From positions 5,270,001 through 5,334,000 of the forward strand of contig OV277857.1 in assembly GCA_922989275.2 (NCBI GenBank): DNA of 64,000 nucleotides. Direction: 5' to 3'. Both the position numbers and the translations under genes were made by a program. The notes under the pieces are model-generated. The model was not told where the DNA came from and made no database searches. It was given only the letters and a program-made list of their open reading frames with translations. Of this stretch, positions 1-9,545 are shown in pieces. Every line of letters starts with the position of its first letter. Position 1 is the first letter of the stretch. This DNA comes from Gari tellinella. Taxonomy: Eukaryota > Mollusca > Bivalvia > Cardiida > Psammobiidae.

Positions 1-111
1 TGCCACTCAGATTGGTTCAAACATATTTAGTTCGTTACATTGTAATATTTACAAACCAACATATTAATTTGAAAATACATACAAACAATGTTAGGGATTA
101 GGTCGAAAGCT

Positions 112-149
112 TAACACATTCGACCCTAGCGACGAGTATACTCGTCATT
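112..149. mobile_element. MITE-E terminal fragment
   Basis: TTAACACATTCGACCCTAGC followed by an ACGAGTATACTCGT palindrome matches the terminal part of MITE-E copies ending near 8296 and 28212. The rest is lost; a MITE-F fragment follows directly. Nothing is recognisable in 1-111. Confidence 0.5.
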
Positions 150-252
150 TACAAGACGAGATCTATTACAAGACATGATTAAATAATAATTGAGACTTTT
201 ATAATCTGACTTACGACAATATTTGTCGTACAAAGTTTTATGAAACGTCCCC
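150..252. mobile_element. MITE-F fragment (one terminal half)
   Basis: ACGACAATATTTGTCGTAC and then TTTTATGAAACGTCCCC match the right half of the full MITE-F copy at 19037-19265. The left half is absent. Confidence 0.55.
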
Positions 253-365
253 AGGTACGTATACGCACTGTGGAGCTGTAAGTGAAATACTTGTGACCTT
301 GTGAATAGAATAAACTCATCATTAATGAGCTGTGACCTTGTGTAGAGAGAGAATGTGTGTCTTAT

Positions 366-433
366 GCAAACACTCTAGAGCCTGATCAGAATGCTCCTGA
401 AGGAACCCTCTGATCAGGGTCTGTACTGTTTAT
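366..433. repeat. MITE-E type hairpin (cassette 1)
   Basis: Imperfect palindrome with arms CAAACACTCTAGAGCCTGAT / ATCAGGGTCTGTACTGTTTA around CAGAATGCTCCTGAAGG. It is the central hairpin of MITE-E; the element ends are degraded. Confidence 0.6.
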
Positions 434-504
434 CATTTTGTACTAAATTGTAAAAACAGCAACGCTCAGTTAAAAGGAAACAGGACAAGTATTTATTTGA
501 AAGT

Positions 505-1040
505 TGCAGTGCTCCCTCCTTATGTACAGTGGAGAATCTGTTATTCTTTCCCGTTTAAACGCAAACGTACGCAAACGCAAAACACTAAAACGTAGAAAAG
601 TACAACTTTTTGACAATTCTGATAATTCATGTTTATCTTGGTGGCAAACAGTTTGGAGCCTGATCAGACGCCGGGTTACCCGGTGTCTGATCTGGCTCCA
701 AACTGTTTGTAAAAGAAAAAAAATAGTTTTTAGCGTAAACGCGTTTATCGGGAAAGAATAACGTTTTCTCCACTGTACAACGGCCCTACCAACAACGAAT
801 CCCTCATTACAACGACCCTTGCCACTGTTCCCTAAACAGGACAATTATGTCCAACCTATTCACGACTGCAATATCGTGTGCTTAGCATTGTCGTCTGCTG
901 TTTTCTCAGACGCGGCGTCTGATCTGGATTAAAGCTGTTTGCAAATGTATGCCAATTTTCATCCCTATAACGACACCTTTCAAACAACGCACACTCTTTG
1001 CATCCCATTGGCTGTTGTTGTAGAGAGGAAACGCTGTGCA
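505..1040. mobile_element. MITE-I copy 1, interrupted by MITE-A
   Basis: The ends are GCAGTGCTCCCTCC and GGAAACGCTGTGCA, degenerate inverted repeats of the family end TACAGYGCTCCCTCCCTACA. Internal CAACCTATTCACGACTGCAA followed by GTCGTCTGCT resembles the end of MITE-B, so MITE-I looks like a composite with a captured MITE-B. A MITE-A copy sits inside the left inverted repeat. Confidence 0.65.
525..777 (+). mobile_element. MITE-A copy 1 (Tc1/mariner-like MITE)
   Basis: Family description: TA, then CAGTGGAGAAT...ATTCTCCACTG, then TA. The terminal inverted repeat is about 26 bp and runs on to TTATTCTTTCCC. The subterminal sides differ: GTTTAAACGC on one, AATAAACGCG on the other. A central 60-70 bp palindrome (cassette 1) has arms GCAAACAGTTTGGAGCC and GGCTCCAAACTGTTTGC. 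The TA target and CAGTG terminus are typical of Tc1/mariner-type transposons. There is no transposase, so it is non-autonomous. '+' here means the GTTTAAACGC side comes first. This copy interrupts MITE-I copy 1. Confidence 0.85.
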
Positions 1041-1118
1041 TTGGTCCGTTTGACGGTTCAGGGACGAAATGAGCCTATAATGGTATCACAATCGTCTCAA
1101 ATATTCTTATCTTGAAAT

Positions 1119-1200
1119 TAATATGTAAGATATGAACATTCGCAACGGCTGTCACATGATTAATATAGCCGTTGCTGATATTCCTATCTTACACATTTAA
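1119..1200. repeat. Inverted repeat, about 82 bp
   Basis: Arms TATGTAAGATATGAACATTC plus GCAACGGCT pair with AGCCGTTGC plus ATATTCCTATCTTACACATT; the loop is about 14 bp. It resembles no other family here. 1041-1118 and 1201-1350 hold nothing recognisable. Confidence 0.6.
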
Positions 1201-1350
1201 TTATATGGTAAACATGAACGTTGCTGCCCTTCTAACCAATTTGTGCTTTTTTGGATCATTTTATTATAGATATACAATTGTGATGTTAAAGACACTGTAG
1301 TTTTTGTCAATACCACAATTAGTTTTATGTGAAAAAGCAAACGGTGCATA

Positions 1351-1515
1351 CCTTAGATCTTTCACCGCAATCGGCACCACAAGGCGTCTGATTAGAATCC
1401 AAACTGTTTGACTCTCGTATCGACATTTCTTCAATCCAAACAGCCCTAAAGCTGACTTTTAAACATTGCAGATGACACTTCCATTGAAGACGATCTTTTG
1501 GCGGTAATAGGATTA
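1351..1515. mobile_element. MITE-B copy, left hairpin arm deleted
   Basis: It begins near TTAGATCTTTCACCGC and ends GGCGGTAATAGGATTAA, the decayed TTAA-flanked MITE-B termini. The right hairpin arm GAATCCAAACTGTTTGAC is present but the left arm is not. Confidence 0.6.
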
Positions 1516-1560
1516 AGCCTAAAATTTGACAGTGAAATAGTTAATGAGACACGCAAATCA

Positions 1561-1812
1561 CCTGGGGCCCGTTTTACTAAACTGCTTACGCAAAATTTTT
1601 GCGTAAGTCAAAATTTTAAATTTTAATATATATATTTTTTTATTATCACTTGCTACAAACAGCAACTAGCCAGATCAGAGGACGCGCTTTTAGCGCGTCC
1701 TCTGATCTGGCTACTTGCTGTTTGCAAACGTTTATGATCGAAAAATAAGAGTTAAACGATTTTGACTTACGCAAAGTTTTTGCGTAATTTGTTTAGTAAA
1801 ACGGGCCCCAGG
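1561..1812. mobile_element. MITE-F copy carrying a cassette 1 variant
   Basis: Complete element with long inverted termini, CCTGGGGCCCGTTTTACTAA / TTAGTAAAACGGGCCCCAGG. Subterminal TTACGCAAAATTTTTGCGTA palindromes follow. A central palindrome at 1656-1725 (CAAACAGCAACTAGCCAGAT / ATCTGGCTACTTGCTGTTTG) has a GGACGCGC/GCGCGTCC core. The superfamily is not identified. Confidence 0.75.
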
Positions 1813-1889
1813 GTCTATACTGTTTGCCAACGTCTACTCTTGTGGATGATATGCATTAACCCGTTTATGATCAAATTATTTGGGAGAAT

Positions 1890-2102
1890 TTTACCCCTTC
1901 GCCGCTTTATTGTCGTCTGCTTTAGTATTGTTGTCTGCAAGGTACGTTTCAAATTTTATTTAAGATTGTATGACTTGATAACTATCGATAAAAGTGTCAA
2001 ATAGTTTGGGTCCTGATCAGACGCCGCGTAACGCGGCGTCTGATCAGCACCCAAACTATCTGCAAACGCGCTTTAAGGCGTCAATGAGAGTAAAAGGGTT
2101 AA
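1890..2102. mobile_element. MITE-B copy with intact hairpin
   Basis: The left end TTTTACCCCTTCGCCGC and right end AGTAAAAGGGTTAA bracket a hairpin at about 2002-2063. The arms read GTTTGGGTCCTGATCAGACG and CGTCTGATCAGCACCCAAAC. The GTCGTCTGC motif lies near the left end, as in other copies. An alternative left TTAA lies at 1856. Confidence 0.7.
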
Positions 2103-2667
2103 TGTGTTAATATTGTATGCAATTAGTTGATTTATATGTGCCACTTTCAGATCTATGGCACTCATAACTGTGGTCTATAATTTACAGATTAAGTGGAGTT
2201 ATCCTTTAGGAGTGTACCCGACAATGTAACAATGTTCAATACTTGTCAGAAAACATTACACAATCTAGAAAATACTTTATATACAACTCTTAGTAGCGCA
2301 TTTGTCTTAGTATCGAAATATATGTTTAAATTATTTTTTAATTTTGGCATATTATCTGGGTCTTAAAGGTTCGCAAAAACGCAAACTCTACGGCATGCTA
2401 GAGAAAGGCCATGGATGTATTTGCAGCAGGGTGTTCGGTTGCTAAGGTTCCATGTTTACTGACAACAGATGGAGGTTGCGGGTCTTATCTATCCCACACC
2501 ACAGCGCCATCTGTCGAGCTATTTGTAATCGGGGAAGGGTGGGCATGTTTTCCTATAGGTAATAAAATATTGTCAGGAATTTCTGTATAAGGAACTATGT
2601 GTGTACAGTCAAACTTATATCAAGGAAGTCCTAAGATACGTTTGTATTCTCCAGAACATGCGGTAGA
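2103..2667. other. Intergenic stretch without a gene
   Basis: A decayed MITE-E piece is possible at 2138-2225 (AAGTGGAGTTATCCTTTAGG). At 2467-2520 a short inverted pair, ACAGATGG and CCATCTGT, flanks a slightly GC-richer segment. No open frame of interest. Confidence 0.4.
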
Positions 2668-2911
2668 TTAAACCATTTACATGTATGACAGGTGTATTCG
2701 TCCAAGCTTAAGCGAAATATATTGGATCAATTAATTTTCATTCAAGTGGTGCTTGGTCAAGTTTGTTATTTTCATCTTTTATTTAAATTCCTGTAAGTAA
2801 ACAGTGCAGACTAAGATCAGATGCCGCATTATGCGGCGTCTGATCTGAGTCTGCACTGTATACCTATAACCCATTTATGGTGACTTAGGCACAGACGGGT
2901 CAATAGATTAA
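2668..2911. mobile_element. MITE-M copy 1
   Basis: TTAA-flanked element. The central hairpin at about 2800-2868 has arms CAGTGCAGACTAAGATCAGA / TCTGATCTGAGTCTGCACTG and a GCCGCATTATGCGGC core. Its flanks align with the copies at 40828 and 62681 (TTGGATCAATTAA, GACGGGT end). Confidence 0.65.
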
Positions 2912-2981
2912 CTCCTTAACATTCAAATGAATTTTTTCAGTTTCAATTGCTTTTGCTAAACGGTATATTGTAAAATGACAA

Positions 2982-3577
2982 TACAGTGTTCTTTCTCTCT
3001 ACAACGACTCCCTCATTACAACAATAGTTGCCGCTGTTCCCCAAAACAAGATACAGTGGAGAAAACGTTATTCTTTCCCAATAAACGCGTTTACGCTAAA
3101 ACTATTATTTGCAGTGCAAACAGTTTGGAGTCAGATCAGACGCCGGATAACCCGGCGTCTGATCAGGCTCCAAACTGTTTGCCACCAAGATAAACATGAA
3201 TTATCAGAATTGTCCAAAAGTTGTACTTTTCTACGTTTTAGTGTTTTGCGTTTGCGTACGTTTGCGTTTAAACGGCAAAGAATAATAGATTCTCCACTGT
3301 AACAGTATTTCTCATATTTTCACTTCTGAAACATCGCCTGCTAAAAACTGTCTTCTGCTGTTTTCCCAAAGTCACATTGGGTATTATGACAGACAAAAGC
3401 ATAATAACGAGTGACAAACAGGTTGAATCGAGATCAGACGCCGCTTGACGCGACGCCAATCTGGACTCAAGCACTTTGCAAGTGTAAGTTAATTCCCCTC
3501 CCTATAACGACTCCCTCCGAAAAACGCACATACTTTTGGTCTCCCATTTGGTTTCGTTGTAGGGAGGGAGCGCTGTA
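2982..3577. mobile_element. MITE-I copy 2, interrupted by MITE-A
   Basis: Ends are TACAGTGTTCTTTCTCTCTA and TAGGGAGGGAGCGCTGTA, each at a TA. ACAACGACTCCCTC repeats near both ends. A cassette 1 hairpin lies at about 3417-3478. MITE-A copy 2 has inserted in the left half. Confidence 0.75.
3052..3301 (-). mobile_element. MITE-A copy 2
   Basis: Complete, with TACAGTGG/CCACTGTA ends. The AATAAACGCG side comes first. The central palindrome GGATAACCCGG is one base short of symmetric. Confidence 0.85.
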
Positions 3578-3686
3578 CAATACAATGTCTTTATTTCCTC
3601 CTTCATAGGAGATTTGCATTGGTTATCATCAATGTTCAGATTTAACAATCGATCATAGTCACTAAAGGTACACAATATATATAGTA

Positions 3687-3955
3687 TATACTATTTTACA
3701 TGATTTAAAAAAAAATAGATGATGTATTATAGGCTTTTAAAAAAACAATTTTATTTCTTCAAACAATGCGCGACGCGTTTCACTATATCTTCGGGCGCCC
3801 GGTGATATAGTGAAACGCGTCGCGCATTGTTTGAAGAAATAAAATTGTTTTTTAAAAGCCTATAATACATCATCTATTTTTTTTAAATCATATATACAGC
3901 TTTTCCCGGTAGTTTCCGGCATCACGCCGACATTATTTATTATACTATTTTACAT
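3687..3955. mobile_element. Fold-back insertion flanked by a 15-bp direct repeat
   Basis: TATACTATTTTACAT occurs exactly at 3687-3701 and 3941-3955 and looks like a target-site duplication. The inserted 239 bp begin with a near-perfect hairpin at 3700-3891: two arms of about 89 bp and a 14-base loop rich in CGGGCGCCCGG. About 50 bp of non-hairpin sequence (GTTTCCGGCATCACGCCGAC) follows. No coding capacity. A 15-bp duplication is longer than usual for cut-and-paste MITEs. Confidence 0.75.
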
Positions 3956-4124
3956 ATATGTAGATCTAGATCTATACACAGCAAAGTCTCCATGAAAACT
4001 ACTGTAGTGTACGTATTCGATATTGCGGACGTTGAAGGAGTTTAAGCAGGAAATAATATGGCAAGGAAGGCGTTTAACGGGGCAATATTAAGGCAATTAA
4101 AGGGTTGTCGACATGCACTAAGAA

Positions 4125-4397
4125 TGGATGCAAAAATCTCCCTCCCCAAACACGACATCCTCCCCAAATGCTGCCATTATGTCCAACCTTTTTACGGCTG
4201 CAACATAGTAGGCTTAAAATTGATGTTTGATGTTTTTCTCAAAGTCACATATTTGACAGTTTGAAGGAAAACAAACCATGATGACTAGTGACAAACAGCT
4301 TGAATCCAGATCAAACGCCGTGTAACGCGGCGTCTGATCAGGATCCAAATTGTTTGCAAATAACCATTGTACTCGCGGTAGGGCAGGGAAGGGTTAA
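4125..4397. mobile_element. MITE-I / MITE-B composite
   Basis: The left part (CTCCCTCCCCAAACACGAC, ATTATGTCCAACCTTTTTAC, CAAAGTCACAT) aligns with MITE-I. The hairpin (about 4298-4360) and everything to its right (CAAATAACCATTGTACTCGC, GGCAGGGAAGGGTTAA) align with the right end of MITE-B. It may preserve the ancestral state of a MITE-B captured by a MITE-I host. Confidence 0.6.
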
Positions 4398-5119
4398 AGA
4401 CCGTGTTTATTTTCGTATTAGCTTCATATCGTGAAATCCATGTACTCTGGTGACTGTCAGCAAATTGCCACATTCCCTCCTCCATTTCTACAGCAATATT
4501 TCTTTGAGCTCTAATTGAACTGGTTGAAAAGCTTTCACCATTAATTTAAAGAATGGCAATCACATAGAGTCCGGATGTATGCAGTGCGCAAAACCGGAAA
4601 CTCAAATTATTCCGATGACGATCTCGTTAGAGGCTCCTTAAGGTTTTATTCCATGGCCATACAGATTCCGATTTTTGCCCTGATATTTCCTCGGTGAATC
4701 CTTATTTAGAGATAGTTGTTGCTATTTATTGTCAATATAAATGTGTTTTACAGGAGAATATGTCGTGACATCTTTGTTCCGCTTATACAACAACTTCCGG
4801 TCTCAATGGGTTAAAGATTCGTCTAATTCGGAACCCATTTGTCTTTGTTAAAAACGGACCTCGTGGCACTCTTAATCAATTTGGTTTGATTGAAATAATG
4901 CGTTTCCAGACTGAATGTAAAACTCTCGTCGTTTAATTAAGAAAATATATCAACTGATACATTTGAAGTAGGAAATTTGGCTTTCAAAGACAATTTCATT
5001 AAGGAGACCACAGTGAATAAATATTACCCTTCTGTTATATATTTGTCGTAAGTAACAGTTCAAAAAGTTGATTTATCTAAAAAATGATATTGTCTGCTTT
5101 AAAAATGTCGTCTGTACTA
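4398..5119. other. Intergenic stretch, nothing recognised
   Basis: No repeat of the local families, no RNA gene and no credible exon seen. Confidence 0.4.
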
Positions 5120-5380
5120 TTGTTTACCCCTTTCCCCACAGAAACGCCTTTTTGCGCATGAAATTGATTCCTCTTCCACCGAAAAAATAGTTCATATTTA
5201 TACCGTCATAAACATATGAATGTACCAAATATATTTCCTAATGTCTATACCCTTGCATATGCTAGCTTAAAGCAGGCTGAAAGTAAAATAGGATGCGTCT
5301 TAATGCGCATTCTGCTTTACTATTAGTCTGCTTTACGTGGTCACCTGTCTTCAAACCTAGAAACAGGCTATAAGGCAAAA
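5120..5380. mobile_element. MITE-C copy
   Basis: Family description: TTAA target, ends CCCTTTACCCCATAGCC / AGGCTATGGGGTAAAGGG. A central 70-bp palindrome (cassette 2) has arms CTTAAAGCAGGCTGAAAGTA and its complement around AGAATGCGCC/GGCGCATTCT. TTCTTCAGTGGAGGAATAAA lies near one end. CCC next to TTAA fits piggyBac-like elements (inference). This copy is old: its right hairpin arm reads ACTATTAGTCTGCTTTA. Confidence 0.65.
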
Positions 5381-5424
5381 AGCTAGATTTAAAGCAAAAT
5401 GATCGAAGAAATATATAAATGGTT

Positions 5425-5487
5425 GTTAAACAGTTTGGAACTTTATTAGACACCGTGTTACATGGCGTCAGATCAGAATCCAAACTG
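5425..5487. repeat. Isolated cassette 1 hairpin
   Basis: AACAGTTTGGAACTTTATTA pairs imperfectly with ATCAGAATCCAAACTGTG around ACACCGTGTTACATGGCGT. No MITE ends can be assigned. Confidence 0.5.
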
Positions 5488-5642
5488 TGTACTAGGTAGA
5501 ATCTAATTGTCTACGTCGGTGAGATGTTTTAGCAAACGCAAAGTGATACCGTGACCGGTGCAGCAGCACCAAACACCACAACTATTTCAACAAGAAAACA
5601 ACAATAACAATTACAACAACAATAATGACTATTAATATTTTG

Positions 5643-5866
5643 TTTTAATCATTTCACTGTCATGACGTCATCATCTTTAAAAAACCTTTTCGTCTGCTTT
5701 TTTTTCTAGCATTTGAAGTGTAGATAATTTTACTTAAATACTATTGAAGTGAGTGTCAACTGTGACAGTTTGAATCCTGATCAGACGCCGCGTAACTAAT
5801 CGTCTAATCAGAATCCAAACTGTTTTCAAATAACCATTGTATTTGGGATAAGGCAGTGAAGGGGTT
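5643..5866. mobile_element. MITE-B copy
   Basis: The left end TTTTAATCATTTCACTGTC and right end AAGGCAGTGAAGGGGTTAA are inverted. Hairpin at about 5768-5832 with a damaged core (CGTAACTAATCG). Confidence 0.65.
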
Positions 5867-5897
5867 AACCCCCTTAGTTGTCATTGTTTGTCCTGTC

Positions 5898-6142
5898 TTA
5901 ACCCTTTACCCAATAACCCGTTTATAACATCACATACAGGTTATCACTTAAAGCAGGTTGAAAGTAAAGCAGAATGTGCACATTCTGCTTTACTTTCAAA
6001 CTGCTTTAAACTACCATCTACTAGGCTGTATAAAAATATTTGGTATGGTAATTGTTCATGAGGGTATAAACTGGAACTATTTTCTTCAGCGGAGGAATAA
6101 ATTAAATACGCTAAAAGGCGCTTCTATGAGGAAAAGGGTTAA
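5898..6142. mobile_element. MITE-C copy, TTAA-flanked
   Basis: TTAACCCTTTACCCAATAAC at the left and GAGGAAAAGGGTTAA at the right. The cassette 2 palindrome at about 5946-6013 is shortened in the centre to GAATGTGCACATTC. Confidence 0.75.
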
Positions 6143-6605
6143 TACGGCTTGTACTCGTATTATGCATTTATATCAAGAAATGAACCACAACAAGATTATA
6201 TTGATTACTAATAATAACACAGTCCTACACTTTACTGTAAGTTTGCCAACGTTTCCCTAGTGTTAGGCCTTGACAGTGGAGCATGAATCTCATGCTCTTA
6301 CGAGTACATACAGTAAAGGATAGGACTGAACAACAGTTTTAATCCTAATCAGTACTCTTCTATCTCACGCTCGTATTTCTATGTTAACATTAAAACCTTC
6401 TCTGTAAATGGTTATTATTAAAACTTACATGTCCTACCTTTTGAATGTATAGCATCTGTACTGGCTACAATTATTCCCTACTTGCAGTGTGTGTACATGC
6501 GGAAGATAATTCATGATGGCATATGTATAGCAAACAGTGCAAATCCTGATGCTACACTGTCTACCAATATATTCTGTTGTAGACTATAGACATGAAGGAG
6601 TTACT
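6143..6605. other. Intergenic stretch, nothing recognised
   Basis: AT-rich. A short unassigned hairpin-free remnant at 6530-6560 (CAAACAGTGCAAATCCTGAT) resembles half of a cassette 1 arm. Confidence 0.4.
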
Positions 6606-7042
6606 ACTTTTACCCTTTGTCAGTTTCTAGTTTTGAAGACAGGGTACCACGTAAACAGGTTAAAGGTAAAGCAGAATTACTTTCGACCTGTTTAAATAAT
6701 GTACCATCAGCTAGAAAATGTATAATGTTTCTTATTATACATATACATGTATTAACCCTTTAACCCATAGGCTGTTTCTAGTATTTAAGATATGTGACCT
6801 ATTAAAGCAGGCTGAAAGTAAAGCAGAATGCGCCCTAGGGCGCATTCTGCTTTACTTTCAGCCTGCTTTAAGTTACTATCTGCTAGGATATAGAAAATAT
6901 TTCTTATGGTACATATTCATGACAGTATAAAATGGAACTATTTTCTTTGGCGGATGAATAAAATGAATGCGCTAAAAGTCGCTTATATAAGGGAAAGGGT
7001 TAAAGGCGTAAAAACGGCGTGTCTATGGAGTAATGGGATAAG
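6606..7042. mobile_element. MITE-C copy, older, interrupted by a younger MITE-C
   Basis: The left end TTTTACCCTTTGTCAGTTTC with a short cassette 2 hairpin continues to 6755. After the younger copy, the expected family tail resumes (GGCGTAAAAACGG, TCTATGGAGTAATGGGATAA). The intervening internal segment appears deleted. Confidence 0.6.
6752..7003. mobile_element. MITE-C copy, well preserved
   Basis: TTAACCCTTTAACCCATAGG to AGGGAAAGGGTTAA, with TTAA on both sides. Perfect cassette 2 palindrome at about 6804-6872 (GCGCCCTAGGGCGC centre). It lies within an older member of its own family. Confidence 0.8.
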
Positions 7043-8064
7043 CTATCGACATCATAGCCCTGTAGGGATAATTTCTAAATTCTAAAGAAACCTCATTCGA
7101 ACACTAAGAGCTTGTTCCACGATAACAGTTCATTAAATACAAACTGCCCTGTCACCGTTATTTACAGGAACGTTAGAGAAGTCAGGTCTCCGAACCCCGT
7201 GTCAGCCGGTATGTTTGCTTGTCGTAAATTGTGTTGTCAAACCGAAACCCCTCCAATAAATCGAACTCGTGATAACCATGGTAACGTAATCAGGGCTTAA
7301 AGGGGCTTCGGCGGTCCTTTTAATCTAATAGCAAGCAAGATAAACATATTTTACCAATGTTTAAAGGGCCCGTAAAATATACAATATTTGCATATTAGTA
7401 GGGTATCATAAAACACTGTAAATCACTCGTTATCGACAGCAGACATGTTCGCCTAAAACCAACAGCGTTGTAAGTCGAGATGAGTCCCCAACCAAAGGTC
7501 TAGATAAAGACAACGGTATTTATATATTCACGATGTACCCGTTGCAGTTATTTGACTAAAAGCGTGTCTTTAAATGTTGAAATCTCTCGCCAACAACTTG
7601 ACTTTAGCGGACATTTTTGGAGCGTGTATTTTTGACATTGTTGGAAGTGACGTGATAGTTTGTGCTGTTTGAGAAGTGTTTCTATCAACATAGTATAAAG
7701 AAGGATACTAATTAATGCATGCATAATAATTATGACAATTGTTTGATATCTGATTTAGATCAACAAGTCAATATCGATTACCAAGGGATGGGTATAAACA
7801 TAACCATTGTAATACAAGTTAAACCATAAAACCTTCCGTATCTACATGGTAGTTTGCCTTAAACTGTACCTTTAAGGGGCACACATGAGTTTTATTGGAA
7901 AATATCAGTGAGAAAGCGACCCAGTGTGACGTCACCAACCAATGGAACTTGTGGCTGATCTGAAATCCACAACGGATGCCATTGCGGAAGCTTGGTCCGC
8001 GGTAAGTGTACCCGATACAAAAATACAAGTAAACTAGCTATATGAGCAATGAGAAAAAATATCG
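7043..8064. other. Intergenic stretch, nothing recognised
   Basis: Slightly GC-richer at 7140-7310 and 7920-8010, without splice-bounded open frames I would defend. No known local repeat. Confidence 0.4.
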
Positions 8065-8296
8065 TTAATTGTTCCCCACCCGACACTTTTATTGGATGAC
8101 TCCAATTTCTAAATTAAGTATAGTCCATTTTGACTACCGTTATTTAGGGTATATTTTAACAATATATTACACAATAATAAACAGTGCATATCTTTCTGAT
8201 CAGGTTCTACGCTGTCTGCACAGGACAAATATATTGTTTACATGCACACTGTTTGTTAATGATGAGTATACTCGTCGCTAGGGTTAAATATGTTAA
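8065..8296. mobile_element. MITE-E copy
   Basis: TTAATTGTTCCCCACCCGAC to AGTATACTCGTCGCTAGGG and then a TTAA. The internal order matches the 27962 copy: GACTCCAATTTCTAAATTAA, AGTCCATTTTGAC, damaged hairpin, TGCACACTGTTTGTTAATGA. Confidence 0.65.
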
Positions 8297-8745
8297 CTCA
8301 TTCACTCTTGAAATGTCAAATGGACAATCTATTCCAATTATTAATGTGTGTGACATTGCCCACTTAGTCTTACATGTGTGTAAGATCCACACTGCACCGT
8401 TATCACTTGTATGGAAAATAGAAGACATATATACGTAATGTATGTTTGTTAATGGGCATTTTAGTTAAAACGCCATAAACTTATAATCAATGTTAAAGAA
8501 AGTAAATATCTAAATTCCATATCCATGTGACCCGACAACCGTCAAAAGGGCAATCTGTTCCAATTATTAAATTATGTTTCGTCCATTGTTGAATATATAG
8601 CGATGTATTTTACAATATACCGGTATTGTAAAAAAAAAATTACCAGTCCAGACCCAGAACTAAGTGCTCATGTTTGAGCCATCTGATCAGGATATTCACT
8701 ATTTGCGCAGGGTCATTGTACTATTCACAGGTGCACAGTTTGTTA
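8293..8745. mobile_element. MITE-E fragments, head-to-tail with the previous copy
   Basis: TTAACTCATTCACTCTTGAA starts at the TTAA where the previous copy ends. Related pieces (GGCAATCTGTTCCAATTATT at about 8549; GCACAGTTTGTTAATTAAGG at about 8733) are scattered to 8752. Strongly decayed. Confidence 0.45.
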
Positions 8746-8794
8746 ATTAAGGCTAATTATATTTCATCCTCGCTAACATACAATAACCTAAACA

Positions 8795-8978
8795 CAGGGC
8801 TGCTATACGTTGATCATGGAAAATCCTAAAATTTCTAAAGTTTCGTTTTTTAAAGCGCGATTACTTAAAGCAGATTTAAAGTAAAGCAGAAGGCGCCTTA
8901 AGGCGCATTCCGCTTTACTTTCAGTCTGCTTTAAGATATCATCTGCTACGATAAAAATCTGGAGAAATGTAAGCTCTG
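8795..8978. mobile_element. MITE-J copy 1 carrying cassette 2
   Basis: CAGGGCTGCTATACG start and GGAGAAATGTAAGCTCTG end, flanked by TAAACA / TAAAGA (5 of 6 match). Cassette 2 hairpin at 8872-8934 with centre GGCGCCTTAAGGCGC. Compare the cleaner copies at 39293 and 42432. Confidence 0.65.
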
Positions 8979-9077
8979 TAAAGAAGTTGGACGTGAAATG
9001 TAAAGCAAGGTGATTGTAAACCAGTAACATGACAGCCTTACCGAAAACAAAGTGTTAAATGGTCTTTATAGCTGGGG

Positions 9078-9262
9078 TTAACCCTATCAATTCTAAATAA
9101 AGCTGCATTGATAGTGTAGTCTGCAGTATTTGTTCAAATCAGATTTAGGGAGTTTTTGATTAGAAGACATACATGTACTGATAAGGGTATCGAATAGTTC
9201 GGGTCAGGATCCTAATTGTTTGCAAAGTCGCCTTTCGGTGCCATTGGCTGTAATTAAGTTAA
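9078..9262. mobile_element. MITE-B copy, degraded
   Basis: TTAACCCTATCAATTC at the left and GGCTGTAATTAAGTTAA at the right. Only the right hairpin arm survives (CAGGATCCTAATTGTTTGC). Confidence 0.45.
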
Positions 9263-9337
9263 ACGTTTTCGTTGCAACTTAATTACCCTTGTTTCAACTA
9301 CATGTATCGGGTGTCCAGTGTCTGCACTTTCTGCTTA

Positions 9338-9545
9338 ATCCAACCCCATAGCTTGTTTCAGTATTGGAGAATGGTGGAGAATGGTGGATGCTTAAAACAG
9401 GCTGAAAGTGAAGCAGACAGAATGCCCATGTTGTAAGCTACAATCTGCTAGAATGTAGAAAATTAATTATGTCTTATGGTGCATATTTATTACTGTATAA
9501 GAAGGTACTTTTTCTTCAATTGAAGACTGAATTAAAGGTGCGACA
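9338..9545. mobile_element. MITE-C copy, hairpin lost
   Basis: CAACCCCATAGCTTGTTTCA, one cassette 2 arm (AAAACAGGCTGAAAGTGAAG), then the usual right-side sequence (CTGCTAGAATGTAGAAAA, GTGCATATTTATTACTGTAT). A 10-bp tandem GAGAATGGTG occurs near 9366. Confidence 0.55.

Noticed and set aside
5946..6013. Bacterial-style transcription terminators or CRISPR repeats at the many hairpins
   Set aside because: Hairpins are centred in TTAA- or TA-flanked transposons in animal DNA; no regularly spaced repeat-spacer array exists.
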